This document shows positions 1 to 6,916 of a stretch of DNA of 9,339 nt, in pieces. Numbering within the stretch: the stretch's first letter is position 1; each line of letters starts with the position of its first letter. Position numbers and translations under genes: made by a program. The stretch covers positions 1 through 9,339 of the forward strand of contig JBDLPS010000014.1 of the NCBI GenBank assembly GCA_039800965.1, written 5' to 3'. The notes below the pieces were generated by a model. It ran no database searches, was not told the origin of the DNA, and was given only the letters and a program-made list of their open reading frames with translations. This stretch comes from ZC4RG30 sp039800965. GTDB taxonomy: Bacteria > Pseudomonadota > Gammaproteobacteria > Steroidobacterales > Steroidobacteraceae.

Positions 1-55
1 GCCTGGGTTGAGCTCGGCATCGCCCAAGAACACGACAGGGTCGTAGTGGGGCGAG

Positions 56-88
56 AAAGGGGGTGGGCATTCACCGTCCCTACCCCCC
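56..88 (-). terminator. Possible rho-independent terminator after glmS
   Basis: Read on the minus strand, a G-rich arm (complement of 78-87) can pair with a C-rich arm (complement of 59-67). It forms roughly a nine-pair GC stem with one bulged A and a ten-base loop. Only three T residues (complement of 56-58) follow, so the U-tract is poor. It begins about 10 bases past the glmS stop codon, where the leftward operon would be expected to end. The location supports the call, while the bulge and short T-run weaken it. Confidence 0.4.
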
Positions 89-96
89 AAGCAAAA

Positions 97-1932
97 CTAT
101 TCCACCGTCACCGACTTGGCGAGGTTGCGGGGCTGGTCCACGTCCGTGCCACGCAGGATGGCCACGTGGTACGACAGCAGCTGCAGCGGAATGGTGTAGA
201 CCACCGGTGCCTGGAAATAGCTCACGTGCTTGGGCAGGTGGATGACGTGCACGCCTTCCGAGGGCTCGATGCCGGCATCCGGATCGGCGAACACGTAAAG
301 CTCGCCGCCGCGGGCACGCACTTCCATGAGGTTGGACTTGAGTTTCTCGAGCAGGTCGTTGTTGGGCGCGACGGCGATGACGGGCATGTCTTCATCGACG
401 AGCGCGAGCGGCCCGTGCTTGAGCTCGCCGGCGGCATAGGCCTCGGCGTGGATGTAGGAGATTTCCTTGAGCTTCAGCGAGCCTTCCATGGCGATGGGAT
501 GCAGCGCGCCGCGGCCAAGGAACAGGGCGTGGTGCTTGTCGACGAATCGCCGGGCGAGCTCGCGGATGACGGGATCCAGCGCCAGCGTCTTCTCGATGAT
601 GCCGGGCAGCTCCACGAGGCGGGTCACCAGCACGCGCTCCCGCTCGGCATCCGCACCATGGGTCTTTGCCAGTGCGACGACCAGCAGTGACAGCGCGGTG
701 ATCTGCGTGGTGAAAGCCTTGGTCGAGGCGACGCCGATCTCGGGGCCGGCGCGCGTCAGCATGACGAGGTCCGACTCGCGCACGAGCGAGCTCTCGGGCA
801 CGTTGCAGATGGCGAGCGTGGCGAGGTACCCGCTCTGTTTGGCGAGGCGCAGCGCGGCGAGCGTGTCGGCCGTCTCGCCAGACTGGCTGATCGTGACGAA
901 CAGGGCGTTGCGCGGCACGACGGCGTTGCGGTAGCGGTATTCGCTGGCGATCTCCACCTGGCAGGGAATGCGGCAGATCTGCTCGATGAAGTACTGGGCA
1001 ACCACGCCGGAGTGGTAACTGGTGCCGCAGGCAACGATGCGCACGTGCTCGATCTGCGGGAACAGCTGCGTAGCCTTGTGGCCGAAGGCCGCCTCGAGCA
1101 GGCGTCCATGGGCAACGCGCTCCTGCAGGGTGTCGGCGACCGCGCGGGGCTGCTCGTGGATCTCCTTTAGCATGAAGTGGTCGTACTGGCCCTTCTCGGC
1201 GGCATCGGCGGACAGCTCGCTCTCGCGCACGACGCGTTCGACGGCATTGCCTTCGGCGTCCAGCACCTTGAAGCCATCGCGGCGGATCTCCGCGATGTCG
1301 CCTTCCTCAAGAAAGGTGAAGCGACGGGTGACCGGCAGCAGCGCCGAAACATCCGAGGCGACGTAATGACCGTCGTCGGCGATGCCGACGACCACCGGGC
1401 AGCCCATGCGCGCGAGGATCAGCCGGTCCGGGTCCGATTCGGACAGCACGACCAGTGCATAGGCGCCCTCGAGCTCGGCGACCGTGGCGCGGACCGCGCG
1501 GAAGAGGTCCTTGTGCACGCCCATGTGATGATGGATGCGGTGCGCAATGACCTCGGTGTCCGTTTCCGAGGTAAAGGCATAGCCCTGCGCCTTGAGCTCC
1601 GCACGCAGTTCGTCGTGGTTCTCGATGATCCCGTTGTGGACGATGGCAAGGCCATCGCGCGAGATGTGCGGGTGCGCATTGCGCTCGCTGGGCACGCCAT
1701 GGGTCGCCCAGCGCGTGTGGGCGATGCCCACATGGCCCGACGTGGGCTGCGCATCGAGCACGTCCTGCAGCATCTTGACCTTGCCGACGGTACGCAGGCG
1801 GGCCAGCTTGCGGTCGTCGCGCAGCACGGCGAAGCCGGCCGAATCGTAGCCGCGGTATTCCAGGCGACGCAGCCCCTCCATCAGCACGGGGACGACGTCA
1901 CGGTTCGCAACGGCACCTACGATTCCACACAT
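97..1932 (-). CDS. glmS: Glutamine--fructose-6-phosphate aminotransferase (isomerizing), GlmS
   Basis: This cytoplasmic enzyme converts fructose-6-phosphate and glutamine to glucosamine-6-phosphate and glutamate, the first step of UDP-GlcNAc synthesis. The protein has 611 residues, close to the 609 of E. coli GlmS. It opens with MCGIVGA, where Cys2 becomes the N-terminal nucleophile of the class II glutaminase domain after Met removal. Other glutaminase motifs are RWATHG (74-79), HNG (99-101) and Asp125 in SETDTEV. Two SIS sugar-isomerase domains follow, with CGTSYH and SQSGET in the first. Glu490 and His506 match the isomerase catalytic residues. The C-terminal tail ends in the conserved LAKSVTVE, with Lys606 as the sugar-binding lysine. 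The ATG lies 20 nt after the glmU stop, with a GGAG 11 nt upstream. It is the last gene of the leftward run. No glmS ribozyme fits in the 20-nt leader, as expected outside Firmicutes. Confidence 0.98.
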   Translation of the reverse strand: MCGIVGAVANRDVVPVLMEGLRRLEYRGYDSAGFAVLRDDRKLARLRTVGKVKMLQDVLDAQPTSGHVGIAHTRWATHGVPSERNAHPHISRDGLAIVHNGIIENHDELRAELKAQGYAFTSETDTEVIAHRIHHHMGVHKDLFRAVRATVAELEGAYALVVLSESDPDRLILARMGCPVVVGIADDGHYVASDVSALLPVTRRFTFLEEGDIAEIRRDGFKVLDAEGNAVERVVRESELSADAAEKGQYDHFMLKEIHEQPRAVADTLQERVAHGRLLEAAFGHKATQLFPQIEHVRIVACGTSYHSGVVAQYFIEQICRIPCQVEIASEYRYRNAVVPRNALFVTISQSGETADTLAALRLAKQSGYLATLAICNVPESSLVRESDLVMLTRAGPEIGVASTKAFTTQITALSLLVVALAKTHGADAERERVLVTRLVELPGIIEKTLALDPVIRELARRFVDKHHALFLGRGALHPIAMEGSLKLKEISYIHAEAYAAGELKHGPLALVDEDMPVIAVAPNNDLLEKLKSNLMEVRARGGELYVFADPDAGIEPSEGVHVIHLPKHVSYFQAPVVYTIPLQLLSYHVAILRGTDVDQPRNLAKSVTVE

Positions 1933-1952
1933 CGGCGTTCAGTCTCCGCGGT

Positions 1953-3335
1953 TCACTCGCCCTTGGCCGGGCGTTTCCAGCCCGCGAAGGTCACCTGCTT
2001 CGCGCGCGCCAGCGTGAGCTGGCCGGCCGGCGCATCCTTGGTGAGCGTCGTACCGGCGCCGATTGTAGCGTTTTCGCCGATGGTGACGGGCGCCACCAGC
2101 ATGGAGCCCGAACCGATGAAGGCACCGGCCCCGATCACGGTGCGGTGCTTGTTCACGCCATCGTAATTGCAGGTGATGGTCCCCGCGCCGACGTTGACGC
2201 CCTCTCCGACGACGGCATCGCCCAGGTAGGTGAGGTGGTTGGCCTTTGCGCCGGCCGCCAGCTGTGTATTTTTTACTTCGACGAAATTGCCCACGTGCAC
2301 GTCGGCTGCCAGTGATGCGCCCGGCCGCAGGCGCGCATGGGGGCCGATGCGGCAGCGCGGGCCGACGGTTGCCGTGTCGATATTGCAGTGGCTGTACACC
2401 TGCGTGTCCGCCTCGATGCTCACGTCGCGCAGCACGCAATGCGGGCCGATGCGCACGCGGTCGCCCAGCACCACCTGTCCCTCGAACACGACATTGACGT
2501 CGATGAAGACGTCGCGGCCGACGACCAGCGTGCCGCGCTGGTCGAAGCGCGCCGGATCGGCGAGCGTCGCGCCTGCGCGCATCGCCGCCTCCGCGCAGTG
2601 TCGGCGGTAGGCGGCCTCGAGCTGCGCCAGCTGCAGCCTGTCGTTGACGCCCATCACCTCGGCCTCGGTCGCTGCCACGACGGGCGCCACCGCAAGACCG
2701 TCCGCGACCGCCATCGCGATCACATCGGTCAGGTAGTACTCGCCCTGTGCGTTGTCGTTGCGCAGCCGCGCAAGGTAGCGCCGCAGTTCCGCTGCACGCA
2801 GCGCCATGACGCCCGTGTTGCCTTCCCGCACGGCGCGCTGGGCCGGGGTGGCGTCCTTGTGCTCGACGATGGCCTGCACGGTACCGTGATCGTCGCGCAG
2901 GATGCGGCCATAGCCCGCGGGGTCGTCGAGCATCACCGTCAGCAGGGCCAGCGGTCCACGGGCAGCGAGGCCGACCAGTTCGCGCAGCGTATCCACCTGC
3001 ACCAGGGGCACGTCGCCGTAGAGCACGAGCACCAGATGGTCGTCGGGCACGGCAGGCATGGCCTGGGCCATCGCGTGGCCGGTGCCCTTCTGCTCGGCCT
3101 GCAGCGCCCAGCACAAGGCTTCATGCCGCATCGCGGCCTGCACCTGCTCGCCACCATGGCCATACACCACGTGGATGGCGGCGGGCGACAACGCGCGCGC
3201 GCTGTCCACCACGCGCTGGAGCAAGGGCTTGCCGGCCAGCGGCTGCAGGACCTTGGGCAGGTCGGACCGCATGCGCTTGCCCTGCCCGGCGGCAAGGATG
3301 ACGACGCTCAGCGGGGGGAGTGCTTGTTCGCTCAT
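1953..3335 (-). CDS. glmU: Bifunctional N-acetylglucosamine-1-phosphate uridyltransferase / glucosamine-1-phosphate acetyltransferase, GlmU
   Basis: GlmU acetylates glucosamine-1-phosphate with acetyl-CoA, then transfers UMP from UTP to give UDP-GlcNAc in the cytoplasm. At 460 residues it matches the usual length (E. coli 456). The N-terminal nucleotidyltransferase domain (about 1-235) has LAAGQGKRM (15-22) with the conserved SDLPKVL and Lys28. It also has the GTGHA uridine-binding motif (84-88), the metal ligand Asp108 in LYGDVPL, and EGNTG (171-175). The C-terminal half is a left-handed beta-helix of hexapeptide repeats, with NFVEVKN and catalytic His367 in NHLTYLGD (E. coli His363). The conserved acetyl-CoA segment VNVGAGTITCNYDG follows. 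Its ATG overlaps the TGA of the upstream GNAT gene (ATGA, 3332-3335) and there is no clear Shine-Dalgarno, so translation is probably coupled. Many relatives carry glmU beside atpC, but here the 5' neighbours are two GNAT genes. Confidence 0.98.
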   Translation of the reverse strand: MSEQALPPLSVVILAAGQGKRMRSDLPKVLQPLAGKPLLQRVVDSARALSPAAIHVVYGHGGEQVQAAMRHEALCWALQAEQKGTGHAMAQAMPAVPDDHLVLVLYGDVPLVQVDTLRELVGLAARGPLALLTVMLDDPAGYGRILRDDHGTVQAIVEHKDATPAQRAVREGNTGVMALRAAELRRYLARLRNDNAQGEYYLTDVIAMAVADGLAVAPVVAATEAEVMGVNDRLQLAQLEAAYRRHCAEAAMRAGATLADPARFDQRGTLVVGRDVFIDVNVVFEGQVVLGDRVRIGPHCVLRDVSIEADTQVYSHCNIDTATVGPRCRIGPHARLRPGASLAADVHVGNFVEVKNTQLAAGAKANHLTYLGDAVVGEGVNVGAGTITCNYDGVNKHRTVIGAGAFIGSGSMLVAPVTIGENATIGAGTTLTKDAPAGQLTLARAKQVTFAGWKRPAKGE

Positions 3336-3781
3336 GGTGTGCGGGTCATCACGTAATGGGGGCCGATCGGGACGATCTCGAATTGCTCGCCCTGTGCGAC
3401 GAAGCCGAGGTGTTCATAGAAACCGAGTGCGGCAACGCGCGCGTTGCACCAGAGCAGCGTGCCACCTTGGGAGCGGATGTGGGCGAAGCAGTGCTCGAGC
3501 AAGGCGCGACCGTAGCCACGGCCCCTCGCTTCCGGCAGGGTGGCCATCCCCCGAAGCCGCCAGTGGCCGTCATCGCTGCCGTCGGGCATCGGTTCGCGGC
3601 AGACCGATGCGATGCCGACGAGCGCATCGCCCTCGAAGGCACCGGCATGCAGCGTGTCCGGGTCATAGTCGCCGGCATAGACGAGCTTTTCCGGTGGATC
3701 GAAGGGACGAAGCACCGCATGGCGCAGCTGGCGGACCTGGGCGGGCGTGATCGCGCGCACGTCGGCCGTGGCCCTCGTCAT
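3332..3781 (-). CDS. GNAT family N-acetyltransferase, first copy beside glmU
   Basis: A 149-residue single-domain GNAT protein, predicted to transfer an acetyl group from acetyl-CoA to an amine. The acetyl-CoA pyrophosphate-binding loop is RGRGYG (86-91), fitting the R/Q-x-x-G-x-G/A consensus, preceded by the strand LRGMATLPE. The later strand and helix are LLWCNAR (109-115) and ALGFYEHLGF (118-127). It closes with EFEI-like and GPHYVM segments seen in a common uncharacterised GNAT subgroup. An early LRHAVLRP motif (19-26) is also typical of that subgroup. Substrate cannot be read from the sequence, and small amines or other metabolites are all possible. Its start overlaps the stop of the upstream GNAT gene (ATGA at 3778-3781) and its stop overlaps the glmU start. 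I see no good Shine-Dalgarno, so coupling is likely. Confidence 0.93.
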   Translation of the reverse strand: MTRATADVRAITPAQVRQLRHAVLRPFDPPEKLVYAGDYDPDTLHAGAFEGDALVGIASVCREPMPDGSDDGHWRLRGMATLPEARGRGYGRALLEHCFAHIRSQGGTLLWCNARVAALGFYEHLGFVAQGEQFEIVPIGPHYVMTRTP

Positions 3782-4320
3782 GGCGCACGCCCGAGGATGT
3801 AGTCGTAGTACTCGCTGGCGCCCACGCGGAACATGCGTTCCCCGACCTGCGTGAAACCCATGCGGGCGTAGAACTTCAGGGCCTGTTCATTGCGCGAATA
3901 CACGCCGAGCAGCAGGCGTGCGCAACCCAGCGTCTTCGCGTGCGCCGCGCAGGCCTCCATCATCCGCCGGCCATTGCCGCCACCCTGGAAGCGGCTCAAC
4001 AGGTAGATGCGCTTGATCTCCCAGTCATCCGGGCCGGGATCGACGACCGGGACATCGGGCGCGCTGAGCACGAGATAGCCCACCGGAGCCGCGCCATGGC
4101 TGGCTTCGAGCAGCCAGCTGACGCTGCGGCCATCCTGCAGCCAGTCATCGTAGACCTCGGGTGCGTGCTTGTTCGCGCAGTGGGCGACGATGTCCTCGAC
4201 CGGCAGCGTGCCGGCATAGCTCTCGAGGAAGGTGGCGCGGCCCACCAGCGCCAGCAGCGCGGCATCGCCGGGACGCGCGATGCGCAACGAGACAGGAGGT
4301 GCCGCCGCGCGTTCCGCCAT
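3778..4320 (-). CDS. GNAT family N-acetyltransferase, PaiA-like
   Basis: A 180-residue GNAT domain protein. The layout resembles the PaiA polyamine acetyltransferase subgroup. An N-terminal segment TFLESYAGTLPVEDI (30-44) is followed by EIKRIYLLSRFQGGGNGRRMM (101-121), which holds the acetyl-CoA loop Q112-G-G-G-N-G117. Next come LLLGVYSRNEQALKFYARMGF and a closing YYDYIL. PaiA of Bacillus acetylates spermidine and spermine. Assigning that substrate here is inference from overall similarity, and a different amine is quite possible. The ATG directly abuts the TAG stop of the DUF1348 gene (TAG-ATG, no gap), and the 3' end overlaps the next GNAT gene by 4 nt. This pair may descend from a duplication, but the two sequences are clearly divergent. 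Confidence 0.92.
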   Translation of the reverse strand: MAERAAAPPVSLRIARPGDAALLALVGRATFLESYAGTLPVEDIVAHCANKHAPEVYDDWLQDGRSVSWLLEASHGAAPVGYLVLSAPDVPVVDPGPDDWEIKRIYLLSRFQGGGNGRRMMEACAAHAKTLGCARLLLGVYSRNEQALKFYARMGFTQVGERMFRVGASEYYDYILGRAP

Positions 4321-4800
4321 CTAGAGGCCCAGCGCCGACAGGCCGGGATGGTCATCCGGGCGACGCCCCAGCGGCCACAGGAAGCGGCGTTCCGCGGCGG
4401 GGATCGACAGGTCGTTGATGCTGGCATAGCGACGCTGCATCAGGCCCTGTGCATCGAACTCCCAGTTCTCGTTGCCGTAGCTGCGGAACCAGTTGCCCGA
4501 ATCGTCATGCCATTCGTAGGCGAAGCGCACCGCGATGCGGTTGTCCTGCCAGGCCCAGACTTCCTTCACGAGGCGGTAGTCGAGCTCGCGGGCCCACTTG
4601 CGCACCAGGAACTGCGTGATGGCATCTCGGCCACGGAAAAATTCCGCGCGATTGCGCCATTCGCTGTCCTCGGTGTAGGCGAGCGCCACCCGCTGCGGAT
4701 CACGCGTGTTCCAGGCGTCCTCCGCCATGCGCGCCTTCTGGGCGGCGGTCGTGGCGTCGAAGGGCGGGAAAGGCGGGCGGGCCGGAGACGTCGCGCTCAT
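4321..4800 (-). CDS. DUF1348 family protein with NTF2-like (SnoaL-type) fold
   Basis: A 159-residue protein matching the DUF1348 family of the NTF2-like superfamily. The family function is unknown, and NTF2-like folds act as small enzymes or binding proteins. The family signature is strong: AEDAWNTRD (26-34), SEWRNRAEFFRGRDAI (46-61), KWARELDYRLVKE (68-80), and the long conserved block NRIAVRFAYEWHDDSGNWF (87-105) followed by SYGNENWEF. It closes with RRYASINDL. Residues 1-20 are proline- and alanine-rich and probably disordered. A longer reading frame runs upstream to 5619, but that part is out of frame with the NAT gene and is a shadow. I placed the start at 4800, where GAGGA (4810-4814) sits 9 nt upstream and the family alignment begins shortly after. 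The gap to the NAT stop is 22 nt. Confidence 0.93.
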   Translation of the reverse strand: MSATSPARPPFPPFDATTAAQKARMAEDAWNTRDPQRVALAYTEDSEWRNRAEFFRGRDAITQFLVRKWARELDYRLVKEVWAWQDNRIAVRFAYEWHDDSGNWFRSYGNENWEFDAQGLMQRRYASINDLSIPAAERRFLWPLGRRPDDHPGLSALGL

Positions 4801-4809
4801 CGCGGGTAT

Positions 4810-4814
4810 TCCTC
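4810..4814 (-). promoter_or_regulatory. Shine-Dalgarno for the DUF1348 gene
   Basis: On the minus strand this reads GAGGA and ends 9 nt before the ATG at 4800. It decides the start of the DUF1348 gene against the much longer upstream extension of the same frame. It is one of the better ribosome-binding sites in the operon, suggesting this gene is translated independently of the gene before it. Confidence 0.7.
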
Positions 4815-4822
4815 GTATCGGA

Positions 4823-5644
4823 TCACTGCGGCTCATTGTGCAGCAGGGAGGCCAGCCGCGCATCGTCCAGGGCAGCCGGCACATCGATGCAGAAGGCGCT
4901 CTCGAGCAGCGCGCGCAACGCAGCCGGCGTCGCGAGCCGCTGGCCGTGCGGCAACCCCTCGACCGGACGCCAGGTGTATTCGCCGGAACGATAGCTGTGC
5001 CGCCCGTCTTCCACCGGTCGCGCCAGCACCAGCGCGCCGGCGAAAGGCGAGGCCGCGTTCGTGGCGAGGAACCAGTTGGCATAGGCGTAATCGACCGGCA
5101 GCTGGGGCGAGAGGTCGAAGCGGTACATCGGCGCGGGGCCCTGCGGCAGCAAGGCATCCAGCTGCCAGACGTCCCGGTCCCGACGCAGGACGTAGCGTCC
5201 ATGCGGCGTGTCCTGCACCACATCGGCCTCGAGGGAGAGCGGCGCAGTGAGCGTGAGCCCGCCGAACCCGACATCAGCGAGGCAGGGACCTTCTGCCGAT
5301 TCGACACGCAGGAGCATGTGGCTGCGGCCGGGCCTCGCATCGGCGGGCTGCTGCCACAGGACGCGCGCCGCCAGGCCGCCCACGCGGAAACCGATGGTCT
5401 CCAGCACGGACCAGAACAGGAGATTGTGTTCGAAGCACCAGCCACCACGACGTCCCTGCAGCAGCTTGCGCTGCAGGTCCTCCGGCGCGAGCGAAGGGGC
5501 GATGCCGCAGAGCGCATCCAGGTTCTCGAAGGGGATTGCCTGCGGATGCAGGCGATGCAGCGCGGCGAGCACGGCCCGCGTCGGCGCGAAGCCGCCGCCG
5601 TAGCCAATGCGGGCGGCATAACGATCGAGGTCGATGCGCTGCAC
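4823..5644 (-). CDS. Arylamine N-acetyltransferase (NAT)
   Basis: NAT enzymes transfer the acetyl group of acetyl-CoA to arylamines, hydrazines or related aromatic amines through an acetyl-cysteine intermediate. With the GTG start at 5644 the protein has 273 residues, the normal length. The catalytic triad is visible: Cys70 in RGGWCFEHN, His109 in GRSHMLL and Asp124 in ADVGFGG. The substrate-side motif IPFENLDAL (37-45) is also typical. The C-terminal third carries the usual YRFDLSPQ and ANWFLATN segments. The start is inferred. An ATG at 5743 would add 33 residues that overlap the VIT gene and do not resemble NAT, while the GTG gives MQRIDLDRYAARIGY, a normal NAT N-terminus. No good Shine-Dalgarno precedes the GTG, which lies 8 nt after the VIT stop, so coupling is likely. 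The native substrate in proteobacteria is generally unclear. Confidence 0.94.
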   Translation of the reverse strand: MQRIDLDRYAARIGYGGGFAPTRAVLAALHRLHPQAIPFENLDALCGIAPSLAPEDLQRKLLQGRRGGWCFEHNLLFWSVLETIGFRVGGLAARVLWQQPADARPGRSHMLLRVESAEGPCLADVGFGGLTLTAPLSLEADVVQDTPHGRYVLRRDRDVWQLDALLPQGPAPMYRFDLSPQLPVDYAYANWFLATNAASPFAGALVLARPVEDGRHSYRSGEYTWRPVEGLPHGQRLATPAALRALLESAFCIDVPAALDDARLASLLHNEPQ

Positions 5645-5652
5645 GCCGACCG

Positions 5653-6345
5653 TCAGGCGTTGACGCCGAAGAAGTGGCCGGCAAGGCCCGTGATGGCCAT
5701 GGCCACGACACCCCAGAAGCCCACCCGCAAGGCGCCACGCCACAGGGGCGCCCCACCCAGGTGCGCGGCGAACGCGCCCAGCGCGAGCAGCAGCAGCACG
5801 GTGCCGGCGAAGATCGCCACGGTGACCTGGGCGACGGGCACGAGCAGCGCCAGACCCAGCGGCGGCAAGGCGCCGATGGCGAAGGACGCGGCGGACGCCA
5901 GCGCGGCCGCCGTCGGCCTCGCCCGCGACAGGTCGGTGATGCCGAGTTCGTCGCGCGCATGCGCACCGAGTGCATCGTGCGCGGTGAGCTGCGTCGCGAC
6001 CTGGTCCGCGAGTTCCGGCGTGAGGCCCCGGGCGACATAGATGCCGGCCAGCTCGCGATGCTCGGCCTCCGGCGCGATGGCCAGCTCGCGCCGCTCGCGG
6101 GCAAGGTCCGCCTGTTCGATGTCCGACTGCGAGCTGACCGACACGTATTCACCAGCCGCCATGGACAGGGAGCCGCCGACCAGCCCGGCCACGCCCGCCA
6201 GCAGGATGGCCGGAGCCCCGGAGTGGGCCGCCGCAACGCCGACGATCAGGCTGGCCGTGGAGATCAGCCCATCATTGGCCCCGAGTACGGCGGCCCGGAG
6301 CCAGCCCATGCGCTCGACACGGTGCGATTCGTGGTGAAGCTTCAT
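5653..6345 (-). CDS. VIT1/CCC1 family iron/manganese transporter (DUF125)
   Basis: A 230-residue inner-membrane protein of the VIT1/CCC1 family, whose characterised members move Fe2+ or Mn2+ out of the cytoplasm. About five transmembrane helices are visible (roughly 17-41, 46-72, 145-165, 168-195 and 202-226). Helix 1 carries GANDGLIST with Asp25. Helix 2 carries SLSMAAGEYVSVSSQ with Met62 and Glu66, the family hallmark. Between helices 2 and 3 is the hydrophilic metal-binding helical region with acidic residues in ERRELAIAPEAEHREL (84-99). The short N-terminus is rich in His and Arg (MKLHHESHR). It lacks the rubrerythrin-like domain of MbfA proteins. A GGAGAG (complement of 6354-6359) lies 8 nt before the ATG, inside the end of the upstream gene, and the intergenic gap is one base. 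Metal specificity cannot be decided here. Confidence 0.94.
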   Translation of the reverse strand: MKLHHESHRVERMGWLRAAVLGANDGLISTASLIVGVAAAHSGAPAILLAGVAGLVGGSLSMAAGEYVSVSSQSDIEQADLARERRELAIAPEAEHRELAGIYVARGLTPELADQVATQLTAHDALGAHARDELGITDLSRARPTAAALASAASFAIGALPPLGLALLVPVAQVTVAIFAGTVLLLLALGAFAAHLGGAPLWRGALRVGFWGVVAMAITGLAGHFFGVNA

Positions 6346-6346
6346 G

Positions 6347-6757
6347 TCACACGCTCTCCGGGCGCCACGCGGACTGTGCCAGGAAGCGGCGCACGAGGCG
6401 CTGGACCGGCTCGCTGGCGCAGCCCTCTTCCTTCACCATTGCGTGGGTATTTGCCTTTATTTCCCGCGAACGTGTCGCCAATTCGTCGGCAACCTGCTGC
6501 GATGTGAACTCCGGCCTCCGGCTCCCGATTTCGCGGGTGGCGTAGGCCGTCACCCACTGGAAATTGGACAGGAAACGCAGGGCCAGGGCGTCGGTGGGTT
6601 CGGCGCAGCGACTGGCGGCAGCGCCGGAAGCGACGAACTGGTCGTAGAGGCCCAGGATGTCGAGCGGCGGCCCCTCGTCTGCCCGGGCGGAAACACCCGG
6701 CAGCAGCAGGACGGCAGCCACCATGGCGCAGCGCAAGGACGGGGAAAACTGGCTCAT
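6347..6757 (-). CDS. Small exported protein of unknown function
   Basis: I do not recognise this 136-residue protein. It has a clear Sec signal peptide: a short Arg-containing start, a hydrophobic core AMVAAVLLLPGV (11-22) and a probable cleavage after ARA at residue 26. The mature part is about 110 residues, mostly helical in character. Its two cysteines (51 and 113) could form a periplasmic disulfide. A segment FLSNFQWVTAYATREIG (62-78) and the basic C-terminus VQRLVRRFLAQSAW (118-131) stand out. It has no lipobox and no haem or metal motif. TTAAGG (complement of 6765-6770) lies 7 nt before the ATG, a good Shine-Dalgarno. It is the first gene of the leftward run and is coupled to the VIT transporter by a one-base gap, so it may act with metal transport. 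That is inference from position only. Confidence 0.85.
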   Translation of the reverse strand: MSQFSPSLRCAMVAAVLLLPGVSARADEGPPLDILGLYDQFVASGAAASRCAEPTDALALRFLSNFQWVTAYATREIGSRRPEFTSQQVADELATRSREIKANTHAMVKEEGCASEPVQRLVRRFLAQSAWRPESV

Positions 6758-6916
6758 GGGACGACCTTAACCCGGCATCGCGCCGGAACCAATCGCGACA
6801 CGCGCAGGTCCACCGAGCATCGTGGAATCCACGGACTGGATTTGCGGCATGCAGCATGAAATAAAGTCGGTTCGTTGCCATCCGTACCGTTTCCGTTGGG
6901 GGGCTCGCAAGCAGCC
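6758..6916. promoter_or_regulatory. Divergent intergenic region with probable promoters for both units
   Basis: These 159 bases separate the leftward operon from the rightward DUF1592 gene, so both transcripts should start here. The stretch 6858-6865 (GAAATAAA) is the only AT-rich patch and could contain a -10 element. No -35/-10 pair with correct spacing is convincing on either strand. The region also holds the dyad listed separately at 6809-6832. I see no riboswitch-like or small-RNA structure. Confidence 0.5.
6809..6832. promoter_or_regulatory. Dyad-symmetric element, candidate operator
   Basis: TCCAC occurs at 6809-6813 and 6828-6832, with its inverse GTGGA at 6822-6826. The last two form a perfect 11-bp palindrome GTGGAATCCAC centred on 6827. 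The first TCCAC can instead pair with GTGGA as a hairpin with a short loop. The two direct TCCAC copies are spaced 19 bp apart, about two helical turns. Position between divergent genes suits a regulator site, but no known regulator consensus is recognised. Confidence 0.3.

Noticed and set aside
1..55. Short open stretch left of glmS that reads FSPHYDPVVFLGDAELNPG on the minus strand, in frame after the glmS stop
   Set aside because: It looks protein-like but is too short to judge and has no good start. GlmS ends normally at its conserved tail, so readthrough is not supported. It may be chance or the edge of another gene.
1933..1952. glmS leader ribozyme
   Set aside because: Only 20 bases separate glmU and glmS, too few for the ribozyme, which is found mainly in Firmicutes.
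1939..3114. A 391-residue minus-strand frame overlapping glmU in another phase
   Set aside because: It is very rich in Arg, Gly and Ala and overlaps the fully conserved GlmU frame on the same strand.
1177..3356. Long plus-strand open frames opposite glmS and glmU (1177-2166 and 2337-3356)
   Set aside because: They lie wholly antisense to two certain genes, have Arg/His-rich low-complexity translations and show no domain. They are shadow frames.
3940..6040. Plus-strand frames of over 400 residues opposite the GNAT, DUF1348, NAT and VIT genes
   Set aside because: They span several real genes and the junctions between them, with Arg/Ala/Gly-rich translations typical of antisense frames in GC-rich DNA.
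6842..6867. A sigma70 promoter for the DUF1592 gene using TTGCGG and TAAAGT
   Set aside because: The spacing is only 14 bases and the -10 match is 4 of 6, so it is not good enough to annotate as a defined promoter.
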